From Onthophagus taurus (taxonomy: Eukaryota > Arthropoda > Insecta > Coleoptera > Scarabaeidae): a stretch of DNA of 64,000 nucleotides. Positions 32,401-44,400 of this stretch are shown here, piece by piece. The stretch is taken from assembly GCF_036711975.1 (NCBI RefSeq), contig NC_091976.1, forward strand, positions 27,652,001 to 27,716,000, given 5' to 3'. A program made the translations under genes and the position numbers. Position 1 is the stretch's first letter. The number at the start of each line of letters is the position of its first letter. The notes under the pieces were generated by a model, which saw only the letters and a list, made by a program, of their open reading frames with translations, was not told the DNA's origin and ran no database searches.

Positions 32401-35400
32401 AGAACTAATTTTGAAGCATAAAACCTTAAAAGTAGTTATACAAGTTGAGTCAATAGTCACTCCCAACATTGTGCAACAAACATAATTGTGCCAACCTTAA
32501 ATTTTATGTCAATAATCAAGATTCTATATTTAAACTTACTCTTCCACGCCAAGGTTAATACGTGCGCTTGTACAAATGTATTTTTGTAAAAAAATACAAA
32601 AATATTCGTTATCATTAAATAAAAAAGTAATTTGTTGATTGCTGATGCATTCAATTGATTCCATTTTTATTGATTACCTCGATTTACACAACGAGATTAA
32701 CAATAATTCATCAAATATGATTAATGTTCCTAAAAATAGAGATTTTTCTCTAAAGGTTTAACGATATCACCACCAATGATAACATCTCACTCGATCGAGT
32801 TGGGTTGGGGACAATTAAATGCGGCGAGATGTCGTTTTAAGTACGACGTAAATATTAAAAGGGCGATTTACCACCCGAAAGAATTACCGTATTTTCGGCA
32901 CGTTTCAAGACCGAGACTACTGTTCAAAAATCTCGAGGCGTGCACCGCGTACAACGTTTCGATCAAATCATCGTCGGGGGCCGTTTATTTGAGCACCCTT
33001 CGTACTTGTAAGTAAGCTAAACAGCTTTTTTTTGATAAATCAAAAAAAGCTCAAATGCAATACTAAAATTATTACTTCCACGCTTTATTAAACAATATCT
33101 TGTAAGCAAAGGGGTTTAATTATTTAAAGTAATACGATTTTTCTTGCTGCTTTACTAAATATGGAAGCTTAATAAATATATTACGGCTATATTTAAATTA
33201 TTATTTAAATGTGATAACAAATGCATTTTTTCTTTATAATTTTTAACATTTCAATGTTTATTATTTCTGAATGGTGTTCGTAAATATAAGGGATGATTCA
33301 AAAGTAATGTGCTATTAGAATAATAAAAAGTCAAAGTGTTTCGATCTAAAATATGTTCAAGATGGTCGTGCTCCAAGGTGGCAAATAGACACTGATAGCT
33401 GCTGAGAGGTCTTGAAAAGCACTTTATAACATTGGTACACTGATATTGGCTTGAGTAATAAATTTCTTAAATGATGGTCAATTTTCTCAAATTTTGCAAT
33501 TTTCACCGATTAAGTTTTAAAAATTCGTATAAAATTCATTTCTTGGAATATGAGTATAAAAATTTCCCAAAGTGTTAATAAGAGTGTCCTCTTTCCAATG
33601 AACCAACACGTTTTGAAAAATAACTTTTAGTTTTTGAGAAAGTATTATTTGAAGTTTTGATAAAATTTTCGATGTTACAATTTTCATCGATAACTTTCAA
33701 AAATCGCTATAAAATTCATTTCTTGAAGGATCCTTGTGGAAATATCACCAATTATTAATTAAAGTTCCCTCTTTTTAATGCAACAAGCCGTTTTGAAAAA
33801 TCGCTTTTAGTTTTTGAGAAATAAATTTTTGAAATGATCGACAATTTTCTCCAATTTTGTAATTTTCGCCGATTAAGTTTTAAAAATTCGTATAAAATCC
33901 AGTTTTTGGAATATGAGTATGAAAATTTCCCAAAGTGTTAATAAGAGTGTCCTTTTTCCAATAAACCAACACGTTTTGAAAAATTACTTTTAGTTTTTGA
34001 GAAAACAATTATTGAAGTTTTGATAAAATTTTCGATGTTGCAATTTTCATCGATAACTTTCAAAATTCGCTATAAAATTCATTTCTTGAAGGATCCTTGT
34101 GGAAATATCACCAATTATTAATTAAAGTTCCCTCTTTTTAATGCAACAAGCCGTTTTGAAAAATCGCTTTTACTTTTTGAGAAATAAATTTTTGAAATGA
34201 TCGACAATTTTTTCGAATTTTGCAGTTTCCGCCGATTAAATTTTAAAAATTCGTATAAAATCCAGTTCTTGGAATATGAGTATGAAAATTTTCCAAAGTG
34301 TTAATAAGAGTGTCCTCTTTCCGATGAACCAACACGTTTTGAAAAATAACTTTTAGTTTTTCAGAAAACAATTATTGAAGTTTTGATAAAAGTTTCGATG
34401 TTGCAATTTTCATCGATAACTTTCAAAATTCGCTATAAAATTCATTTCTGGAAGGATCCTTGTGGAAATATCACCAATTATTAATTAAAGTTCCCTCTTT
34501 TTAATGCAACAAGCCGTTTTGAAAAATCGCTTTTAGTTTTTGAGAAATAAATTTTTGAAATGATCGACAATTTTCTCCAATTTTGTAATTTTCGCCGATT
34601 AAGTTTTAAAAATTCGTATAAAATCCAGTTTTTGGAATATGAGTATGAAAATTTCCCAAAGTGTTAATAAGAGTGTCCTTTTTCCAATAAACCAACACGT
34701 TTTGAAAAATTACTTTTAGGTTTTAAGAAAACAATATTTGAAGTTTTGATAAAATTTTCGAGGTTGCAATTATTTTCATCGACAACTTTCAAAGTTCGCT
34801 ATAAAATTCATTTCTTGAATGATCCTTGTGGCAATATCACCAATTATTAATTAAAGTATCCTCTTTTTAATGCAACAAGCCGTTTTGAAAAATCGCTTTT
34901 AGTTTTTGAGAAATAAATTTTTGAAATGATCGACAATTTTTTCGAATTTTGTAATTTTCGCCGATTAAGTTTTAAAAATTCGTATAAAATCCAGTTTTTG
35001 AAATATGAGTATGAAAATTTCCCAAAGTGTTAATAAGAGTGTCCTTTTTCCAATAAACCAACATGTTTTGAAAAATTACTTTTAGTTTTTGAGAAAACAA
35101 TTATTGAAGTTTTGATAAAATTTTCGATGTTACAATTTTCATCGATAACTTTCAAAATTCGCTATAAAATTGATTTCTTGAAGGATCCTTGTGGAAATAT
35201 CACCAATTATTAATTGAAGTTCCCTCTTTTTAATGCAACAAGCTGTTTTGAAAAATCGCTTTTAGTTTTTGAGAAATAAATTTTTGAAATGATCGACAAT
35301 TTTTTCGAATTTTGCAGTTTCCGCCGATTAAATTTTAAAAATTCGTATAAAATCCAGTTCTTGGAATATGAGTATGAAAACTTTCCAAAGTGTTAATAAG

Positions 35401-38400
35401 AGTGTCCTTTTTCCAATGAACCAACACGTTTTGAAAAATTACTTTTAGTTTTTGAGAAAACAATTATTGAAGTTTTGATAAAATTTTCGATGTTGCAATT
35501 TTCATCGATAACTTTCAAAATTCGCTATAAAATTCATTTCTTGAAGGATCCTTGTGGAAATATCACCAATTATTAACTAAAGTTTCCTCTTTTTAATGCA
35601 ACAAGCCGTTTTGAAAAATCGCTTTTAGTTTTTGAGAAATAAATTTTTGAAATGATCGACAATTTTTTCGAATTTTGCAGTTTTTGCCGATTAAATTTTA
35701 TAAATTCGTATAAAATCCAGTTCTTGGAATATGAGTATGAAAATTTTCCAAAGTGTTAATAAGAGTGTCCTCTTTCCGATGAACCAACACGTTTTGAAAA
35801 ATAACCTTTAGTTTTTGAGAAAACAATTATTGAAGTTTTGATAAAATTTTCGATGTTGCAATTTTCATCGATAACTTTCAAAATTCGCTATAAAATTCAT
35901 TTCTTGAAGGATCCTTGTGGAAATATCACCAATTGTTAATTAAAGTTCCCTCTTTTTAATGCAACAAGCCGTTTTGAAAAATCGCTTTTAGTTTTTGAGA
36001 AATAAATTTTTGAAATGATCGACAATTTTTTCGAATTTTGCAGTTTCCGCCGATTAAATTTTAAAAATTCGTATAAAATCCAGTTCTTGGAATATGAGTA
36101 TGAAAATTTTCCAAAGTGTTAATAAGAGTGTCCTCTTTCCGATGAACCAACACGTTTTGAAAAATAACTTTTAGTTTTTCAGAAAACAATTATTGAAGTT
36201 TTGATAAAATTTTCGATGTTGCAATTTTCATCGATAACTTTCAAAATTCGCTATAAAATTCATTTCTTGAAGGATCCTTGTGGCAATATCACCAATTATT
36301 AATTAAAGTATCCTCTTTTTAGAGTTGCTTCGTTAGATAAATTAGCATAAAAAAAATCACTTTGCATTGTGGATCCAAAGTTGACATATCTCATCAGCTT
36401 TCTTATTAATTTTATTTTTAGTTCAGAAATGCACCAGAAATTATAAGCATAATGGCTGGATAACCGGATATCCGGCCGAAGGGGATACCGATTATTCGGC
36501 TTTTCGCAAAATCACTATCCGTTTCATCACTAGTAAGCCATTGGGGGATTTTAAAGATTAGAGTTGCGATGGAACATTTTGGACGATATTGTGAGCCATT
36601 AAAGTTTTATGTTTTTCACAAACTCCTTATTCATGACCATAAAAATATCTTCTGGTATCATAGATAATCGGGATTAACTTATATATTACTACAATTTATT
36701 TTAGGCACACTACTTTTGAAACACCCATAAACAGTTTGATGTACAAGGTGTATCTGAATGACTGCAACAAACTTCAAGGGGTGATTCTTTAGTGAATTTT
36801 AAGGGTACTTTCATATATGAACCATGGGCGACTTCGACCCCCCTGGGGAGCTACGCCCCTTCAAAAATGGCTGAAAATTTTGGTTTAATTTTTTTTTCTC
36901 AAAAACCATAAAAGCTAGGAAAATGAAATTTGGGGAATATGTTTAACTTATAATAGGACACGTTTTGACCCTATTTGTACTTTCAACCTACCCTTCTAAA
37001 CTACTAAACGTAACCACCCCCTTTGCATTTTTGCAAAAATTTTTTTTATGCAGGTGATAAATACATTAGAAAAATTTTACATAGATAGATGAAAGTATTC
37101 TAAAACTTTTTTGTCTCTCTGAAATTTTTCCAAAAACGGCTAATTTTTGAGAAAAAAAATAGTAAAGCAAACACTGTTCGTTAAACAATGGGGTTGTCGA
37201 TCAAAAGTTGAAATGAATTTTGAATGAAAAAATCTTAGTAGGCTTTGCAATCTTTGTCAGAAATATTTTTGACGTTTAAATGTCAGTTTTTCTTACTATT
37301 ATTATTGTTTTTCAAATTAATGTTTGAATAAAGTTCAATCGCATTTACGCTCGTTCACTCGACGTTTCAAAATTTTATGATATTTAAACGTCAAAAATAT
37401 TTCTGATAAATATTGCAAAGCCTACTAAGATTTTTTCATTAAAAATTCATTCCAACTTTCGATTAACAACCCTACAGCTTAACAGTTAGTGTTTGCTTAA
37501 TTATTTTTTTTCTCAGAAATTATTAATTTTTAGAAGAACATCAGAAAGACAAAAAAGTTTTAGAATAGTTTTATCTATCTAACTGAAACTTTTCCAATGT
37601 ATTTATCGTCTTCATAAAAAAAATCTAGGCATAAATTGAACGGGGGTGGGTACGTTTAGTAGTTTAGAAGGGTAAATTGAAAGTACAAATAGGATCCAAA
37701 AAAATTTTCCGCTATTTTGGAGGGGTGTAGCTCCTTAGGGGAGCCGAAGTCGCCCATGGTTCATATATCAAAGTACCCTTAAAATTCACTAAAGAATCAC
37801 CCCTTGAAGTTTGTTGCAGTCATTCGGATACACCTGTATATATTGTTTATATTTTAAGTATTATTATTGTTGTAGTTCCCGATGAATTAAAAGATATAAA
37901 AATAACCAACAATGCTAATATTTACAATTTGAGTTGGGGAAAACCAACGATTCAAGAATGTAATAAATACAAAATATCGATAAACGGAGTTGAAGAAAAA
38001 ATAATTGAGACGAATTCGATTGAAATCGAGAATACTTCGAGATTGGAGTGTACGAAGATTGAGATTTCAGCTGTGGATGTTGAAAATAACGTTGGAAATG
38101 CCGCAACAAGATTAAGTAGGCTATAAGATAATATAAATAAATCGTTAATTTAAAATTTTTTTAATTAATAGTTCCAGGTGAAATATCAAATTTAGAAGCA
38201 ACGCCCAAAATTTACGAAATTGAGTTAAATTGGGATGCGCCAAGTGATGGAGAATGCGTTGATATGTACTATATTTATCTTAATGATGAAAAATACAAAG
38301 AAACCACTATAACAACAGAAGTGTTAACAGACGTAGAAGCTTGCACTACCCATAATATTCGAGTTACTACAGTTTCTAAAACAGACGGAGATATAGTTGA

Positions 38401-41400
38401 AAGTGAAGGAGTTTCCATTAAAGCTAAAACAGGAAAACCATCAAGTAAAAAAATTAAATTACAAAAACATCAGTGTTTAATCTTTTTTGTTTCAGCTGCA
38501 AGTTCGGTAGAAAATCTTCGGTTAACATCAGAAGCAACAACTTTATCAGCAACTTGGGATCCACCAAAAAATACCGGAGCTTGCATTTATCGGTACACAA
38601 TTCGATTGATGGGAAGCCAGTCAACTATAGATAAATACACAGAGAACACGTTTATAAACATCGAACCAGTAACTCCATGTGAAGATTACAGTTTTATGAT
38701 ATATCCCCAACTTTCTGAAGCAATAAATGGCCTCGATATAACTCAAACTACTTCTATAAAAGAATACGTCACTCCACTCCCTGATATTAAAAATTATGAA
38801 ACTGAAAAGACCAATATTACTTTTAGCGTGAAATTGGTTGATTATACATCAAACAAGTGTAAAATATCATCGATTAACGCAACTTGCATATTTTCAGGGG
38901 ATAATTTTGAACCATGGATGGTTAAGGAAAGCTCATCATCAATAGAATATACAGATTCAACAACTCGACCTATTCAGGATATTGTCGTCGATGAGCTTTC
39001 ACCTTACACTAATTATTCTTGTGATATTTTCGTTGTTAACTCAGCTGGGGCGTCAGAACCAGCCAATCTTGGTGTAGAAACCAACGAAGACGTTCCAAGT
39101 AAACCCGAAAATTTAAACACAAAATCCGACGAAAATAAAATTTACATAACTTGGGATAAACCATCAAAAATTCCCGGAATTTTACAAGATTATAAACTCG
39201 CTATTAAATACGAAGAAACGAAACACTTTATTCCAAACTACTGCGAAATAAATAAAGAAGATGTTGTAAGCCTCGTCAACGAAAATAATTATTTATTTGA
39301 ATCATTCGTTCCTAACTCGATTTATTCGTTAACTATTCAAGCACAAACGGGAGCGGGTTTCGGAGAAGAAGCCTCAATCGACTTTGAAACCGAACCCAAA
39401 ATATCAAACAAAGTAATAAATCTAGACAAAAACGTTACAATAAACAATGACGAGGTATACGATGTATCAATTAAAATTGTTTGGAAACTCCCTTGTACAA
39501 ACGGAAATTTAATTAAATTTAACTATATCATTGAAGGCGTAAAATTGGAAAACGAAGAACCATTAAAATCGATCGTTGAAGAGATTCAACCAAACGAAAA
39601 TATTAAAGATGAAAATTACTATTTTGAGATGTCAGCTGAACCTTGGGTGAAATATACCGTAACAGTTTACGCAGTAACGAAAGGAATTGAAATAAATAAT
39701 GAATTAGATGGTGAATTTGACTCGATTGAAATTATTTCACCAGAAGGCCGACCTTCACCTCCTCAAAGCATCACCGTTACGGAAATAACATCAACAAATG
39801 CCCAAATTTCTTGGGAAGAACCCAATAACAAAAACGGAATAATCACAAATTATCAAATTAATATTGATTCTATCAGACCACTTCATGAAGTTAATGATTT
39901 TGATTGTGAAAGTAAATATAGTTTCTCTGATGAAGTCAATGAAACGTTTAACTATTATGATTATAATGATTTTAAGCCAAATTATGAATATAAAGTTGCT
40001 GTGAGAGCAAAAACCGAATCAGGATATGGCGAAGCTAACGAGACTATCCATATAACATCAACAGCACCTTCTGAATCAGTTAGATTAATTCTATATTATT
40101 TCATAATTAAAGAAAGTGAAGATTACGACGTTAACTTAGGTGTTGTTTTTAAAGAACCGTGTCATTTAAACGGAAAATTATCTTCTTATAAACTCACAAT
40201 TCAAGGAACTCGATCTGGTTTTCCTGATGTGAGTGTTACAGATGAATTAACAGAATACACGGAAAAAGGTTTTATTTTACCTTTAAAACCTGAATATACA
40301 TACGAAGGATTTATTGAGGTTTACACAGAAGAAAACTTTGTTAGTGAAAAAAATTATTTGGATGGTTTTACATCTTCAGCCGGAAGTAAAATAATTATTA
40401 TTAAAAAAAAAAATTAAAAATGATTAAAATAATATATTTTTAGTTCCAAAAGACGAATTTTCCCAAATTTCAGATCCCCATTCAATAGAATCCGAATCAA
40501 TTAAGTTCGATTTGAACCAAGATACATTTTCTAACGAAATGGGTGAAATAATTTATTACGCCATTATTTTGGCCCCTGAAGATTACAATCCGCTAACAAA
40601 TTATGGAATTACAAATGGAAGTTGGCCCGATACGGGAAGTTGGAGCCAAGATGAAGAATTAAAGGAGTATCAAACAACTCCAAAAGAATGGAATCCTTTT
40701 AAAAGTGGCAAAATAAGAAGTTCAAATGCGGTTTATACCGTTTCAATAGGAACTGAAAATTGCGAGGATTCGCAAGAAGAATATTGTAATGGAAAATTAA
40801 GGCCTGATACTTCGTATTCGTTAAGAGTACGAGGATTTACAAGTTATGGGTATAGAGATACCCCAAAAATTACTTTTTATACACGTAAGTTATAATAGTA
40901 TAAGTTAATAAAAAATTTGCGCATGTGAAGTTGATGAAGTAGATTTTAACTATTTGTGTCCCGACGGTACTTTAAAGCACCGGTAATTTCAAATACTCAC
41001 TTTAAACTGTAGTCATCTATTCGGCGCATTTAGAGCTGTCGGTACTTTCTACTATACAAGAAAGAATTTGTATAAAAAACGACGCAATCCGCACTTTAGG
41101 GTTTTTAGGTATATTTAAACTTATTCATCCAGATGTGAGGTTAGAAGTTTAGTGAAAAGTGGTGTTGTTGAATTTTGTTGTTCAAAAAGGTATCTCTTTG
41201 ATAAATGGTTACTAGGTGTGATTATTACAGATCATTTTAAAAAGAAAGCATTGAGCTTTAATTTAGAATAAGTCTCATTCCTTAATTTCAATAAATACGG
41301 CTTCCAGGAATTTTTAAATTTGCATCTTTTTTGACTCTTTTAAATGTAAGTTTTATTTCAACTTTTTTTTTCTCAATATTTTTCCAATCCAACCCAACAA

Positions 41401-44400
41401 TTATTATACATCATTTTAAAGAGAAAGCATTGAGCTTTTATTTAAAATAAGTTTCATTCCTTAATTTCAATAAATACGGCTTCCAGGAATTTTTAAATTA
41501 GCATCTTTTCTGACTCTTTTAAATGTAAGTTTTATTTCAACTTTTTTTTTCTCAATATTTTTCCAAACCAACCCAACAATTATTATACATCATTTTAAAG
41601 AGAAAGCATTGAGCTTTTATTTAAAATAAGTTTCATTCCTTAATTTCAATAAATACGGCTTCCAGGAATTTTTAAATTAGCATCTTTTCTGACTCTTTTA
41701 AATGTAAGTTTTATTTCAACTTTTTTTTTCTCAATATTTTTCCAAACCAACCCAACAATTATTATACATCATTTTAAAGAGAAAGCATTGAGCTTTTATT
41801 TAAAATAAGTTTCATTCCTTAATTTCAATAAATACGGCTTCCAGGAATTTTTAAATTAGCATCTTTTTTGACTCTTTTAAATGTAAGTTTTATTTCAACT
41901 TTTTTTTTCTCAATATTTTTCCAATCCAACCCAACAATTATTATACATCATTTTAAAGAGAAAGCATTGAGCTTTTATTTAAAATAAGTTTCATTCCTTA
42001 ATTTCAATAAATACGGCTTCCAGGAATTTTTAAATTAGCATCTTTTTTGACTCTTTTAAATGTAAGTTTTATTTCAACTTTTTTTTTCTCAATATTTTTC
42101 CAATCCAACCCAACAATTATTATACATCATTTTAAAGAGAAAGCATTGAGCTTTTATTTAAAATAAGTTTCATTCCTTAATTTCAATAAATACGGCTTCC
42201 AGGAATTTTTAAATTAGCATCTTTTTTGACTCTTTTAAATGTAAGTTTTATTTCAACATTTTTTTTCTCAATATTTTTCCAATCCAACCCAACAATTATT
42301 ATACATCATTTTAAAGAGAAAGCATTGAGCTTTTATTTAACATAAGTTTCATTGCTTAATTTCAATAAATACGGCTTCCAGGAATTTTTAAATTAGCATC
42401 TTTTTTGACACTTTTAGGTTATACGAAAATGTAAGTTTTGTTTCAACATTTTTTTCTCAATATTTTTCCAATCCAACCCAACAATTATTATACCTCATTT
42501 TAAAGAGAAAGCTTTGAGCTTTAATTTAGAATAAGTGTCATTCCTTAATTTCAATAAATACGGCTTCCAGGAATTTTTAAATTAGCATCTTTTTTGACAC
42601 TTTTAGGTTATACGATAATATTAGTTTTAACTCAATACTCTTTTTCCCAATATCTTTCTAATTCAACCCAATGATTATTATACATCGATTTAAACAGAAA
42701 GATTTAAACTTCAATTTAAAATAAGTTTCATTTCTTAATTTTAGTAAACACAGCTTCTAGGAATTTTTGAATTAGCATCTTTTTTTGCCACTTAGATTAT
42801 GCGAAAATAGGGGGATTGCATATTTTGCTATAATTGATTCCAAAGGCCTTTGAGTGTATTTTGATAGCGTGTGAATTCTGTCACAAAGTTTCAAAATTTT
42901 TAACTTCTTGGGACACAAAGGGTTAAACGATTATTAATCAGGTTCATGAAACGTCACATCAGAAAAGTGTAATAAGACTAATAAGTATAAAGGTAAAAAG
43001 TGTCACGTCAATGTATTATATAGTTGGTGTAATACCGTGATAAGAAGGAGAATTGGCATTCTGACGAAATGTTTACAAGTATCTTCAAAATCCCTAGAAT
43101 CCTGAATCAGGATTGTAGATCCAGAAAGCCCTATTCCTCTTAAGTCAATCAGGTCCATTTTGTTGGCTCCATCCTGTTCTGCCATAACCTTGGAATAACC
43201 CTATGACCAGAGCTGGGCAGTAGTTAACTACTTTTTGTGTAAAAGTATTTATATTCTAACTACTTTTGTTCTATTAGTAGTTATACTCGATTATTTTATG
43301 CTGCCATAAAATTCGCAGAAAGTAGTTAAGAAAGTAGATAACTCCTCATTGTTAACTACTTTAGGTATTCTAACTATTTTTCTTTATTTTAATTCCTTTT
43401 AAGTAAGACAGTTTTTCCAAATATCTAGTATGTACTTATGTACACAAACCGCATTACAACCTATGGTTAGAACAAGTCTGTAGTTTTCATTCCATAAAGT
43501 AGAAGTACCAAAATAATTTGACTTTTAAGCATAATTCATGTATAACAGTTCAAACAGTTGTTAATTACTAACTAGAAACCTAGTTACCTTTAAAATAAGC
43601 TTTATACAGGGTGTTACAAAAATGTTGGGCTGGCTATACATAGACGATGTAATTTTTGCATTTATTTATTTATTATTGTAGACCTTTTTATGCATTTTTG
43701 TAGTTGTAGGTACGGCATTCGGTTTTTAGGACTCAAAACTGTATTTTATTATGTAGTTAACCAAGTAGTTAAACTACTTTTGGTGAAAGTCGTTAGTAGT
43801 TATACTCCACTACTTTTTTCAAGTAGTTTGCCCAGCTCTACCTATGACTTGGTTAACGAAGTCTCTTAGGTTAATATTTAATACAGTTACATAGAAAATA
43901 CACTTCCAGCTTACATTACAACAACTTCAATTGAAAAAGTGGCGAAAATCAATTGTCAATAGGCTATTGTCGCCTCCATTCTGGATTCATTCACTTTGGC
44001 ATAGAGATCAGCATGTCCTACATGCCTGCTTGGGAAATTGTTCCATTGTTCAATAAGGGCCAATTGAGCTTGTCCCAAATATGCTCAACATGATTAAGAT
44101 CCAGGCTCAGAGTAGGCAAATTCACTTTTGGAACACCAAAATTCTTCAAAGTACCATGTTACGATCCTTGTCGTGCATTATCCTGCATTAACAGAAAAGA
44201 ATTGCACACAAATCCGCTTCTCGATGATATCAAAAGAAATAAAGCCGAGCGGCCGTGGCGCTTTATTGGTACCATATCGCATAGAAACTAATAACTTCTT
44301 GACAATGTCAAGAAAAATTAAGACAAGGATTGATATCACAACACATATAGAAATTAACCACTTCTCAACGATATGAAGAGTAATAAAGGCGAGGTTGATT

